Under the pieces are notes generated by a model that searched no databases, was not told the origin of the DNA, and worked only from the letters and a program-made list of their open reading frames with translations. From assembly GCA_004431415.1 (NCBI GenBank), contig QPMI01000133.1, positions 248,001-312,000 of the forward strand: a DNA stretch of 64,000 nucleotides, in the 5' to 3' direction. The number at the start of each line of letters is the position of its first letter. Position 1 is the stretch's first letter. Source of the DNA: Cyanophora paradoxa. Its lineage: Eukaryota > Glaucocystophyceae > Cyanophorales > Cyanophoraceae. Of the stretch, positions 9,877-20,851 are shown in pieces. The translations under genes were made by a program, and so were the position numbers.

Positions 9877-12800
9877 ATGCTCGCGAGGCTCTCCGGTCGG
9901 AGCCGCCCACCCGCGCTCGCTATGGCTGCCGGGTGCACCAGATCTCTTCTTTCGATACGTTTTCGGTTCTTACGCGTTTCCCTTGCAGCGCTCATGCCGC
10001 GCACGATCTGCCCGGCGGCAAGAAGCCAATTGATCCGATGTACAAGCTGCTCTCGCTCGGCGGCATGTTCTTCCTGATCCTGTTTAAGTGCGACTCCCGA
10101 TCGTTCTGAGCTAGTTCGCTATTCCGACTCGTTCCGGTTCGAATTCGCGCAGTTACACGGTGCTCCGTAGCCGGCGCCGGGCGCTAGCGCTCGCCTCCGG
10201 CGCCCGGGCTCACGGGCCCCGCCGCAGATCCTTCGCGACACGAAGGACGTATTGCTGGTCACCGGTGCGGAGATCGTCTTGAATCTCTGCTGCAACCGAG
10301 GAGGACGCGCCTCGCTGACCGGCGCATCCGGCCGCAGCGCCTGGTTCGGGAGCCGAGGCCATTCCTTTCATCAAAACCTACGTGCGCATGCCTCGGCGGT
10401 CGCCCCGGCGCGAGCCGCCGGACTCGGAGCGAGCGTTCCCGCGTTCGCCGCGCCCAAATCCCCGCTAACCCGCGGCACCGGCGCCCCCCCGTTCCTTCCC
10501 CGCCCGCAGGTCTGCGTCCCCTCGTCGATCCTCTTCGGTGCGTACGCGTACCCATCCAGCCCGCGTCCCGCGCCGCTCTCAGCCCCAGCTCACGCACGCG
10601 CCCGTAACCAGCGATCTTCTACTCTGCGATGTCGAACAAGCTCAGCCGGGAGCAGCTGTTCTACGGTACCCCGGTTCCCTCATGGGGGGGGTACAAGGTT
10701 GAGCCCCCCTGACCCGCCGACCTCGACCGGGTACCGCAGCGTCGATCGCGCCGTTCCTCTTCTTCTTCGCGACGTTCTCGACGGTCCTGTACCCCAACCG
10801 CGCCTGGCTGCACCCCAACGCCCTCGCAGACGTCCTCCAGGTCCGTACCCCCGAGCCTCTTCCCCCCCCCCCTCTCTTCTTTCGCGAACGCCCGCGCAGG
10901 CCGCGCTGCCGGCCGGCTTTAAGGGCCCAATCGCCCTCTTCCGCAACTGGACCTTCAGTGCGCACGCGTACCCGGCCCCGACCTCGCTTTCCTTTGCGCG
11001 TACCCCCTACCCGCTGAATCTCGTACCCCGCAGCGCTCTTCTACGCGCTGGCGGAGCTCTGGGGCTCGGTCGTGGTATCCCTCCTCTTCTGGGGCTTCGC
11101 GAACGAAGTCACGACGGGTACCCCCGGACTCTGATCTGCGCGCGTACCCTCCTCCTCCTTCCACTTACCGCTTTCGCCCGCAGTGGACGAGGCGAAGAAG
11201 TACTACCCCCTGTTCGGCCTCGGTGCGCCCTCCTGCCCCCTACCCCCCTCTCCGCATCCGTCCCCCCGCCCACTCTCGCGCAGGCGCGAACGTGGCGCTC
11301 ATCTTCTCGGGGCGAGTCGTGAAGTACCTGTCGAATCTGCGCATGCGCATGCCGGCCGGCGTCGACAAGTGGGGCCTCTCCCTCAACTGTGCCCGCCGCT
11401 CGCTTGCTCCCTTGCTAGCTTGCTTTGATGCGACCCCGAGCTAATTGCCCCGACCAGATTTGATGACAGTGCTTGTGGCCGGGACCCTGGGCATCATCGG
11501 CATCTTCGCGTTCCTGAACCGCGTCGTGGTTCGAGCTCGAATCCCCGCGGGGCCCCTTTCGATCTGAGATCTGCCCGCTGCGGCGGCACAGGACAAGGGC
11601 GCGGCGCGCGCGCACGGGGCCGCCGCCGCCGAGGGCGGGGGTGAGAAGAAGAAGGGCAAGCTCAAGATGGGACTCAAGGAGTCCGTCCAGTGCGCCGCCC
11701 CTCCTTTCCACCCCTTCCCCCCTACCCCCCTTCTCCCGCGCTCACTGTACCCCCCCCCAGGTACCTGGCGGGCTCGCCGTACATCCGGAACCTGATGCTG
11801 CTCGTCATCTGCTACGGAATGAGCATCAACCTCGTGGAGGGTGCGCGGGGGGGCGGGCGGGCGGGGCGGGCGGGGCGGGCGGGGCCTGGGGGGCTCTAGA
11901 TATCGATCGGATCAGATGGATGAGATCGTATCGGATCAGAGAGGGGCGCACCGCGCGATCCCCCTTCCTTCCTCTTTCGCCGCGCCGTCTGACCCGGGCC
12001 GGCGGGGCCGGGCCGGGGGCGCAGTGACCTGGAAGGGCAAGCTCAAGGAGCAGGCGAGCCCCCCACCCCCCTCGAGCCCCCAAATCTGGAGCTGACCCAC
12101 AAAACCACAGTTCCCGGACCCGAACGCCTACTCCTCCTTCATGGGCGACTGTGCGTACCCCCCTCGAGGCTGCAGATGGCTAGGGCAGGCTAGGCTGCAG
12201 ACGCCCGCCCGCTTCTGGCCTCCGACTGGCCCCCCCCTCACTCCAACCCCCGCGCAGTCTCGACGGCGACGGGGGCGGCGACTTTCGCGATGATGATCCT
12301 GGGCCGCCTCATCTTCACCAAGTTCGGATGGGGCGCCGCAGCCCTCGTCACCCCCTCCGTCCTGTGCGCGCCCCCGCCGCCCTCTCCCACGCCTCCGCCC
12401 CGCCCATATCCTAGGGGAGAGGGGAGGAGCTGCGCGCGGGCCGGGGCCGGGGCTCCGGCAGCTAATCGTGCCCAGCTAGCTTCCCACGCCCCCCCCCTCC
12501 CCGCCAAGCTCCGCTGACGGGGGCGGCTCGGGCCGGGCCGGGGGCAGGTGCGCGACGGGCCTGCTCTTCTTCGCCCTTGTCGTCTTCGGGCCCCAGGTGC
12601 GCACCAGGGCGAGGGGTACGGGGTCAGGTTAGGTCAGGGTTCGGAGGGAGGGCCGGGGGTTAGATAGGGGCGGGGCCGGGGGAGAAGCCCCATGTCCGCA
12701 GGCGCCATTGAGCCCTCGAGCCCTCGAGCCCGGCCCCTCCCCTCCCTCCTCCTCCTTCCCCTCCCCTGCGGGCCCCTCCCCTCCCTCCCTCCTGAGCCGA

Positions 12801-14643
12801 CCTCCTCCCCTCCCCTCCCCCGAATCCCCGCCCCTTAGCCTGCCCCCTCCCCTCCCTCCCTCCCTCCCCCTTCCCTCCTGATCCCCGCGTGCAGCTGGCG
12901 CCGCTGACGACGGCGGCGTTCGGGGTCACGCCCCTCTTCCTGGCCGTCCTCGCCGGCGCGGCCCAGAATGTCCTCTCCAAGTCCTCCAAGGTGCGAACGA
13001 AGGGTCTTTAGTCCCTCCCCCCGTGGATCTTTAGTCCCCCCCCCGGAACCCCACTCCTTCCCCTTCCCCCCCACCCCCCCCCCCCCCCCCCTCCTGACCC
13101 TCCTCTCCTGCAGTACTCGCTGTTCGACCCGTGCAAGGGATGGCCTACATCCCCTCGACCCGAGGCCGTGCGCCTCCTCCCCTCCCCCCTCCCCCCCTCC
13201 CCCTCCCCTCGGGGGAACCGACCAGGCCACGCTCTCCGGGACGGCTAGCTAGAGGGAACACCGCCCGCCCGTCCCGGCGGGCACGCCTAGTGCTCTCCCC
13301 TGCCCCTGCCCCTTCACCTTAGAACCTCGACCCCGGCCCGGGGCCGTGCTTGCGCCCCCCTACCAACCCCCTCCCCCCTCCTGAGCTCGCGCCGGTGCGC
13401 CCTCGCGCAGCGTCTGAAGGGGAAGGCGGCGATCGACGTGATCGGGAACCCGCTCGGCAAGTCCGGCGGCGCCCTCGTGCAGCAGGTACGAGGCGCCGGG
13501 GGCCTTTAGTTTACATTACACAGGCCTTAACATAAGATTAGAGAGTTATATTAAGCCTTCTTCATAGAGGGGCGCCGCCCTCGTCCAGCAGGTCAGTCGG
13601 GAGGCGCCAGCTGCAGCTAGAGGCCTTTACACAGAGGCTTAAGCTTCTCTGTACTTGTAGAAGAGTGTATAGAATCCTTCGCATAAGATTAGAGAATCGT
13701 GTAGATCTAGAGGCTTCTTCATAGGTGGGCACCCTCTTCCAGCAGGTCCGCTCGGTCCGGGTCGAGGGCCTTTGCACAGGGGCTCCTTAAGCTTTGTAGA
13801 AAATTACCGGCCTAGGTCGGTCGCGATCGCGAGCTTGAACCCGCGCTGACTCCCTCCCGCCCCCCTCCCCAGGCTCTCATCTTCGGGATGGGCTCCCTCG
13901 CCGCCTCCACGGTGCGCCACCCCCCGCGCAGCTGAGCTCAGCTCAGCGCGGTACCCCCCTGAGCGCGGGGCGGGCAGCCGGTGCTGGCGCTGGCGCTGGG
14001 GGCGACGAGCGCGGCGTGGATCTTCGCCGCCCGCTCCCTCGCCATCGACTTCAACAAGAAGGTCCGACTTCGTCACTGGCCACGGGCCCCGCCGCCCCGC
14101 GCCGGGCCGGGCTACGCTGATCTAATCGCAAACGTCGTCTTTGGGGCGGCTCGGCTGGCTGCTGGGGAATCCTTTTGGCTTCTAGAGCTAGGCTAGGCTA
14201 TGCCGGGCTGGGTTGGGCTCAGATCTGATCCGTCTGACGGCGCGCGCCCCGGGCCCCCCGCGATCGCGCGCCCCGCAGGAGACGGACATGCGCAAGCGCG
14301 CCGTGGCCGCCGAGCAGCAGCGCGATCGCGACGAGCGGTGCGCGCTCTGATCTGATCTGATCTGATTCCCTTTAATTTTCTGAATTCACACGTGTTCTGA
14401 TCGCGGGCGCTGCGCCGCAGGGGGCCCGAGGGTCCCGCCGGCGGCCCCGCCCCGCCCGCGCCGGCGCCGGCGCCGGCGCCGCAGTCGACGTCGGCGGTAC
14501 CCCCCCGGGTGGCGGCGGCCGGGGAGGCCCTCAGCACGAACGGGGTACTGGAATCGCCGCTGGGGGGCGGCGCGAACGCCCCCAGCAGGAACGGAAAGAC
14601 CCTCAAGGAGGGCGAGAGCCCCATGCCGCCCCTCAAGGCCTGA
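9877..14643 (+). CDS. NTT/TLC-family nucleotide transporter (ATP/ADP antiporter)
   Basis: Polytopic carrier of the plastid/Chlamydia-type ATP:ADP translocase family, expected to exchange adenylates across a plastid or other organelle membrane. Exons: 9877-9932, 9989-10087, 10153-10159, 10228-10264, 10338-10381, 10510-10537, 10612-10665, 10740-10840, 10900-10957, 11034-11117, 11184-11222, 11284-11388, 11458-11528, 11592-11689, 11761-11840, 12025-12053, 12111-12150, 12258-12363, 12548-12596, 12895-12990, 13114-13167, 13411-13485, 13873-13911, 13978-14061, 14279-14337, 14421-14643. These sum to 1815 nt (604 residues plus stop), in frame throughout. Family hallmarks visible are [56 protein letters not shown] and [19 protein letters not shown]. 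The start at 9877 is uncertain: 9922 is in frame, and a longer leader upstream is possible. The C-terminus is a hydrophilic Ala/Pro/Gly tail. Oddities are a 7-nt microexon, a GC-AG intron and a locally disturbed MAYIPLD motif in exon 21. Confidence 0.95.
10153..10159 (+). other. 7-nt microexon (exon 3 of the NTT gene)
   Basis: Sequence TTACACG lies between a CAG acceptor and a GTGCTC donor. The preceding exon ends ...LF plus AA and the next begins ATCCTTCGC. Inserting the microexon gives N-Y-T-I-L-R-D-T-K-D, which is the conserved family sequence. Skipping it leaves the wrong phase for the following ILRDTKD exon. Confidence 0.88.
12054..12110 (+). other. GC-AG intron in the NTT gene
   Basis: Exon KGKLKEQ ends ...GAGCAG followed by GCGAGC, and the next exon [13 protein letters not shown] starts after ACCACAG. 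No GT donor gives a compatible join, so the intron uses the non-canonical GC donor. Confidence 0.85.
13463..13800 (+). repeat. Tandem duplication of exon 22 3' end with its splice donor
   Basis: The end of NTT exon 22 (GGCGCCCTCGTGCAGCAG then GT) is followed in the intron by two degenerate copies, near 13569-13595 and 13725-13747. Each ends in CAGCAGGT and is followed by similar intron sequence (AGGCCTTTA/GCACAGG, CATAAGATTAGAGA, CTTCTTCATAG). Unit spacing is about 105 and 155 bp. Confidence 0.75.
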
Positions 14644-15695
14644 TTTGCGGGTTCGAATCCGGGCGGGCGGGCTCTGTACAGTCAAATTGCGTAGAGTGTA
14701 CAGAGAGGGCAGCTTCCTTTCAGCGTGTGTGTGCAGAGCGTCGTGATTTCAGTTTCTCCGTCTATCAGTTTCTCAGTCCGTCAGTTTCTCGGTATCTTTC
14801 ACGTGCACATTGTGACAGTGTTAGCGTTAGGGCCCTTGTGATCAGCTGCAGAAGCGGCCGCCTCGTAGTTTCAGATCTAGGGGCGGAGATCCTTCGAAAC
14901 ACTCGATTTCGGCTCGAGCCCGGGACCTGAACAACTTTCAAATGGCGAGGCTTATCGGTCCGCGGAAATTGCGATTGCGAAGTATCGTTTAATTTCAAGT
15001 CTGCGAGTCGCAGACTCGCAGTTAGACTTCAACTCAGCGACTGCAGCAGGGCCTGCAGCTGCAGCTCATGATCAGGTCGGGGCTTCAGAAAAACTTGCTG
15101 CTAGCGATACATTGTCTCCCAGGCTTCGAATTCAATATTTCAATTGCAACAACCGATCGATCACCTTGTACATGCATATGTGCCGCCCCCGCGGCCGCGG
15201 CCACATATCGATATCCATGCATATATATGCATGCGTCGTGCGCATGCTTGCAATTGAATTCGAAGCCTGGGGCGCCGAGGCCCTGAGGCTTGAGCTTGTC
15301 TTGGACTCGCGATCGAGGGCCTGATCACTGAGTCAAATCGAAGAGCCAAATTATGATAGACTAGGGGCCCGGCCGCGTTTGGCGCGCCGGGGGTGCAAGG
15401 GGGGAACCGGGATCTAATGAAAGAGTCGTAGTGGCACGGACATGCACGGGGCAGATCTAGATCGACCCCGGCCCAGCGCGCGCGGCAGGTTGAAGTGTAA
15501 AGGTACACACAGAGTATATATGATTGAAAAAAATAGAAAAGGCCCATTAAGCAGATGGTGCGATCAAACGGAATAAAGAAAAGCCTGAATGAAAGGCCAG
15601 ATTCAGCGCACTGTATATGAAAGATTGTTCTGGAGTGAAAAAACGCTGCGTATCAACTGTGTTCGCACGGCCTACTGCTAACCCTGAACAGCTGG
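14644..15695. other. Intergenic region between convergent genes
   Basis: No gene is recognised. It includes a palindrome near 15001-15021 (CTGCGAGTCGCAGACTCGCAG), an alternating AT/GC patch with CATATATATGCATGC near 15219-15236, and the fold-back repeat listed separately. Confidence 0.45.
15118..15271. repeat. Short fold-back (inverted repeat) element
   Basis: Left arm CCCAGGCTTCGAATTCAAT (15118-15136) is the reverse complement of ATTGAATTCGAAGCCTGGG (15253-15271). Inside, TTGCAA and CATATATG palindromes extend the potential hairpin. No clear target-site duplication is seen. Confidence 0.6.
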
Positions 15696-16317
15696 CTAAA
15701 AGATGATGGTGCTGTCTGCAGAGGGCTCGCCGTAAACATAGGCGATCCAGGCCTTCTGGAGGGGGTCGGGGCGGAAGTCGAACATGGGGGTGAGCGGCAG
15801 CCAGCGGCGCCGGTCGTGAAGAGAGCCGTCCTGCGAGAGCATGGTGAGGCGGCCCGCCGCCTCGAGCGCCCGCAGAGCCACGCGGCTGGCGCGCTGCTCG
15901 CTCCCGCCGCGCATCTGGTAGACAAGGTCTTGAATTTCGATATCCGCGAGGCCGGCGTCACGGAGGCGCTTGAGGACTTCCATGTGGAGGTCCTCGATCG
16001 CAGGCCTGCCGTGGCAATCATGAGCAGAGGTCAGCTATGGGCGGTCCACTTGAATGAATTCTCGCGCACCCGACAAAGCGAACGACGAAGCGATGCTGCC
16101 GCGCAGCCGCGAGTGCTTCGACGGTCGCTAAAGCGAAGGCGACGGCTTGCTCGCGCGTGGGGGGGAAGCCAGGGCGGTCGGGGAGCTCGCGGACGAGGAC
16201 GAGCAGCGGCGTCTCAGCCGCTCCGAGCACGGACACGAGACCGCCGACGTCGGGGGCCGCTCCAGACGGCCAGGTGGACGCGGCGTGCCGGCCGCGGTAT
16301 CCGTCCGGCGGGAGCAC
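15696..16317 (-). CDS. Hypothetical protein, 3' part only
   Basis: Two exons join in frame on the minus strand. The upstream open stretch (about 16317 down to 16064) reads LPPDGYRGRHAASTW, then VSVLGAAETPLLVLVRELPD, then ALAAARQHRFVVRFVG. After a GTGCGC donor and GGCAG acceptor at about 16009 it continues PAIEDLHMEVLKRLRDAGLA and DIEIQDLVYQMRGGSEQRAS and ends PSADSTIIF with a TAG at 15696. The second exon looks helical. I recognise no domain. The 5' end is not resolved: the frame upstream runs into a 28-bp tandem duplication (16343-16398), and a CACTA element starts at 16861, so the gene may be 5'-truncated or have distant small exons. Convergent with NTT. Confidence 0.4.
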
Positions 16318-16342
16318 ACACGCGACGGCGCCCGCACAAAGC

Positions 16343-16398
16343 CGGCCGCGCGCGAGGCCGAGCCAGGAGGCGGCCGCGCGCGAGGCCGAGCCAGGAGG
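16343..16398. repeat. 28-bp tandem duplication
   Basis: Two exact adjacent copies of a 28-bp GC-rich unit (16343-16370 and 16371-16398). Since 28 is not a multiple of three, any frame running through is shifted between the copies. Confidence 0.9.
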
Positions 16399-16860
16399 CC
16401 AATTTCAAGTTTGTAAAAAGTCGCGAAACCAGCTCACTTGGACACACAAACGCGCGCTTCACGGATCGCCAACTGAAGCTTAAGGCTGGGCACGCATTGC
16501 TGTGTTCGAACTCCCCTGCGTGGCGGTGAATACGTGCGTTAGCTGCTGCGTTTTTGCGAGCGTGCGCGCGGCTCGATGGAAACTGCACGAACTCGAGCGC
16601 TGCGACCGTGTTGCCGGACATGAGCAGATGTGTTCACGGGCTCCGTCCGGACAATGTAAACAAATGCCGCCCGTGCACGACGATGAGAGCGTGCAGTGCG
16701 ACGGCAGGAAATCTCGCCCGAGGACAAGCTTAAGGTCCAATGCAGCTGTCCGTCCCATCTCGTCTGAAATTCGCCAAGGGAAGGTCTTTCCCTGAGCTAC
16801 TACTGATCATGAATTCGAATAAGGGAACTGCCGGTTGTTGCAAACACTGCTGAAGCTTAA

Positions 16861-18166
16861 CACTAGTAAAAGGGGGGTAGCAACTGACCTAAAAGCGGGC
16901 TAAAACCGGGCTAAAGTCGGGCTAACATAAGGTCGGACGTAATGCTCGGGTTAGATCGGACCTAAAACGGATTGGGTCGGACCTAATAGAGGCGCAGGCA
17001 GACTCCGGGATCTTAGCTTAGCTCCGGGATATGATCGGTCGGACCTCCGCCATATATAAATCGGTGATTGAATTCTGTTCATGATCAAAGGTTCTGTTAC
17101 AGTGTACACATGCACTAGTACTGAAATATCTGAAACCACGCGAACTACTGCTGAACTGAGAGCTACTGTACATCGGTTTCATGAATGAAAGGTCTGAAAG
17201 TTGAAAACTTGAAAGTACGTGCCGCCGGCGCCGCGCGCCCGGCGGCCGCCAGTGGCCCGCCACCCGCCCCGCCGCCCCGAGTTCGCGCTGCCGCCCGCCG
17301 CCCGCGCCACCGCCGCTGCTGCTCGCCGTCCGCTGCCCGGCGCCGCCTCCCGCCGTCCGCCGCCGCGCCGCCGTCCGCTGCCCGGCGCCGCCTCCCGCTG
17401 CCCGCTGCCCGCTGTCCGCTCGCCCGCGCTGCAGCGCGCGCCACCGCGCGCCGGCGCCGGCTACATACAAAGCGTCGCGACGACGCGATCGCCCTCCGCG
17501 TCAAGGCGGCAGGGGGGGCAGTCAAGGCGCTCCGCCCGATCCACTGGCCCCGCGCACCGTGGCACGAGTGGAAGTTGTATGCACTTCACATCTGATATCG
17601 ATATTTTTCTATATTTCCCCAAACTGACGCCTTCTCTCCCAGATGCCGCCAACTCCCCCGCACCGCCGCCGCGGCAGCTGAAGTCGTCCACGGCACGAGG
17701 CGTCGGCTCGCTGCTGCGAGTCCTGTACTACGGTATTTTAACCTGTACTTTTGCGTACGCTCACGTTCTTTAGTGTAGCGTACATGTACCTTACCTTGCC
17801 CAAACCCATGTGCAGCTGGGCAGCAGTGCAGTACTTTTCAATAGGCTGGTGTACAGTACCAGAAATTGCTTCCCAGCAATATATTGCGTGCGTTTCATCG
17901 CATGTATATCGAGCGCGGCGGGGGCGGGCGGGCGGGCGATCGGGCGGCCGGTCATTGGTCGGGGCTATATTCGATATATATATAGATGTATTCTTATAGC
18001 CCGCTTTTAGCCCGCTTATTGGTCCGACTTATTTTTATAGCCCGGTTTTAGCTCCACTGCAATCTTTTTAAGGTCGGTTATAGCCCGGGTTTACGTCGCA
18101 GCCGACCTACTTTTAGTTCGGTTTTAGCCCGCTTTTAGGTCAGTTGCTACCCCCCTTTTACTAGTG
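16861..18166. mobile_element. Non-autonomous CACTA (EnSpm-type) DNA transposon
   Basis: Perfect 48-bp terminal inverted repeats start CACTAGTAAAAGGGGGG (left 16861-16908, right 18119-18166 reversed). They are flanked by a 3-bp direct duplication TAA (16858-16860 and 18167-18169). CACTA termini plus a 3-bp target duplication are the signature of this superfamily. Subterminal regions carry many GGTCGGACCTAA/GGGCTAAA motifs in both orientations, also typical. The 1306-bp interior has a GC-rich centre (about 17215-17700) but no transposase, so mobility would depend on an enzyme encoded elsewhere. The identical repeats suggest recent insertion. Confidence 0.9.
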
Positions 18167-18543
18167 TAAGCTGCAGTGCAGCCAGCTGGCCTGTTAGCTG
18201 GATCCGTAACGACCGGAAAGCGGCGTGCAGCGGCGCGTCCGGAGGCAATGCCCAGGCCGGCCGCGGGTGACAGGCGGCGGGGGCGCACGCACGTGCACGC
18301 GGCGCAACACAGGGCGCACGCGGGGTGCCGAATGAGCGGACAGCACACTAGCTAGCGCTAGTCTGCTGTCCGGGTGCCGATCGCAACAAGAGCGCCGAGC
18401 GCCCGGCCCGGCCGGCGTGCTCGGCCGGCACACGCGGTTCTGCAATATAAGCTCGATATACTAAGTTATAAGTTATTACTTATGACGCAAGCGCACACAC
18501 GTAAAAAAACACGAGTAGTACGCAACAGCCGAGCCAAAACGCG

Positions 18544-19095
18544 ACGGAGCCCCTATTCAAACTCCCGACCTCATACTCAATTGGCACTTTGAGTACGGAC
18601 CAGTAGTAGAAGACCGCTGTCGCCGCCTGGCGGCGACTGCCAGTGGGCTGCCATGTGAACGCGCACCGCACGCGCGTGACTGCGCATGCGTTGGCCAACG
18701 CACTTGACTTAAGCTTGCGCTGGCAGCCTGGCACCGTGGCACTGCCAGGCTGGGCTGGCAGAGGCTGGCACAACGTTAACCAGCCAGCCTGGCAGCATGC
18801 CAGCTGCAGGCTGCGCAGCTGCCTAGCCCGGCCACGGAAGGCCGCACAGCGGCCCGTAGTAGGCGGCTGTAGCCTGTAGCTATAGAGGCCCCGTACTAGC
18901 CTAGTATACGTACCAGTAGGCTGGCAGTAGCGTACTACGGTACTACGGAGTCTACGGAGACTACGGTACGCAACGGAGCCCCTATTCAAACTCCCGACCT
19001 CATACTCAATTGGCACTTTGAGTTCGGACCAGTAGTAAAACACCGCTGTCACCGCCTGGCAGCGCCTGCCAGTGGGCTGCCACGTGAACGCGCAT
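18544..19095. repeat. Pair of ~123-bp direct repeats
   Basis: The segment starting ACGGAGCCCCTATTCAAACT at 18544-18666 recurs at 18973-19095, offset 429 bp, with only scattered substitutions. The copies end around CAGTGGGCTGCCATGTGAAC. Confidence 0.85.
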
Positions 19096-20450
19096 GCGCA
19101 GCGCATGCGCAGCTGATCATGAGCAGTGAGCGCACGCATGCCCACACTGTGCACGTGACAACCGGCCGGCGGGCCGGCGGCGGCCGCACAGCCGGCGCCC
19201 ACGCGCGCCCGCCGCCCAGCCGGCGCGCTGGCACCGGGCGACGCGGCCGCGCGCGCCGGCAGCGGCGCCGCCCGGGCGCCGGCGCTGGCCAGCTGGCGGC
19301 TGGCCATGGCCAGCTGAATCCGTCCGATCGGTCGTTGCCAAGTTGAAATCGATCGCGACGCGATGCGGTACGAATCGGTCCAATATCCCGATGACGTTCA
19401 TTGTTATCATCGGAAGTTGCTCCCGGAGTCCGGTACCAGGTACCGGCCAGTGGTGTCACACTGTCACTGGTGTGCACGTGCACGGAAAGTCCTAGTGGCG
19501 GACAGTGCCGGACACTGGCGGTCACTGGTGGATAACCGAAAGTAACGGAAGCTGGCGGATAACGTTAACGGAAAGTAACGGAAAGTAACGGAAACGCGCA
19601 CCGGAGTAATTACTGGTATAAGCTGTAGCCTGTAGGCTGTACTACGGTAGCCTGTAGGCTGCAGCTGCATTCATGCATGCAGGCGTACTACCGCGGGCGT
19701 AGTACGGGCTGTACAGCAGCTACAGCTTGCAGCTGTCGTTGGCTGAACAACCGCGTACACACATGTACAGGCACCGGACCTTCTAGATCTGTGCACGTGA
19801 ACGGACTGCGCATGCTGCTAGTAATCTAGTTTTCGAGCGAATTCGAAGCGCCCGATTCCCTGAATTCTAAGTAGCGCGGTGTAGCAATTTGAAGACGATG
19901 CTGATCCGATGATCATGAGCCCTAGGATCGTGCACGTGATTATTCTTTTGCCACGAGAGTGTCTAGATCTGGCAGACTGCCACGATAGTGACGATATATA
20001 TCGATGACGAGGCCGGCGCCGGCGCCCAACATGTGCACGTGCAGTTATTAATTATATTCATGCTCCGCTGAGAGCGCATGCGCAAATTAAAGCACCGTGG
20101 CACCTGCCCACCAGAGACAGCAGTGCGAATTTCGCGATTACAATTCATGATGCCGCGGCGCGATTCACGTTCACACAAAGACTTCACACACAGAGACTAG
20201 CCGCTGAGCTATAGCACTGGAGAAGCCCTGCGATTCACGTACGCGTTCGCGAAATTGCGAGATTTGCGATTCATTGATATTGCAGATTATACAAGTTCAA
20301 TAAATGGGGGGGTGCGGGGGGGCTTGCCCCCCTGCTTGTAAGCTCGATATAAGCGCAGCAAGAGAGTACGGTCTAGATCTGGCCGGCCGGGCGTGCTCGG
20401 CTGCGATCAGCTGCAGCGGCGCAGGCAGCAACGCAAGCAGTTTGCAGGCG

Positions 20451-20610
20451 GAAATCTAGAGGAGACGTTGACAGGTAGAGAGAAGTGGTTCCATGCAGAA
20501 CCGCGCAACGAAGAGTAAGGCGTACGCGACGCACTGCGAGGAAGCCGAAATCTAGAGGAGACAGCTAGCGCTAGGGAGAACTGGTTCCATACAGAACCGC
20601 GCAAGGAATT
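20451..20610. repeat. Tandem repeat, ~96-bp period, two copies
   Basis: GAAATCTAGAGGAGAC at 20451 recurs at 20547, followed in both by GGTTCCAT(G/A)CAGAACCGCGCAA. The match covers roughly 64 bp of each 96-bp period. Confidence 0.75.
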
Positions 20611-20810
20611 CGAAGACCGGCGTGAGAGAGAAGTTGGTTTTCCCCTCGAAAACCAGTTTTTCCCCTCGAATTCGACGCTCGAAAGTCGAGAGCTGACCGA
20701 TCCACCGAGCCAATCGGAACGCGAATAAGCGCCCTTTTTTTCAGGTGTTGCAAACTGGACCTCGAAAACGGCCTCATAGAAAAATTTTGGCTGAAGCGAG
20801 GGAACGGGAA

Positions 20811-20851
20811 GCAAGGGGGGGAAGACCTTCGGTCTTCTTTTCCCCCCTTGC
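20811..20851. other. Strong hairpin with CTTCGG loop
   Basis: GCAAGGGGGG-GAAGACC-TTCG-GTCTTC-TTTT-CCCCCCTTGC folds into a long stem closed by a C(UUCG)G-type tetraloop, with a small T bulge. Function is unknown; it may be part of an unannotated RNA or repeat. Confidence 0.6.

Noticed and set aside
17018-17773. Ala/Arg-rich frames inside the CACTA element
   Set aside because: High GC keeps several frames open on both strands. No transposase or captured-gene motif could be recognised.
18480-19307. 275-codon minus-strand frame
   Set aside because: It runs through the direct repeat pair, is compositionally biased and has no recognisable motif or splice-consistent partner.
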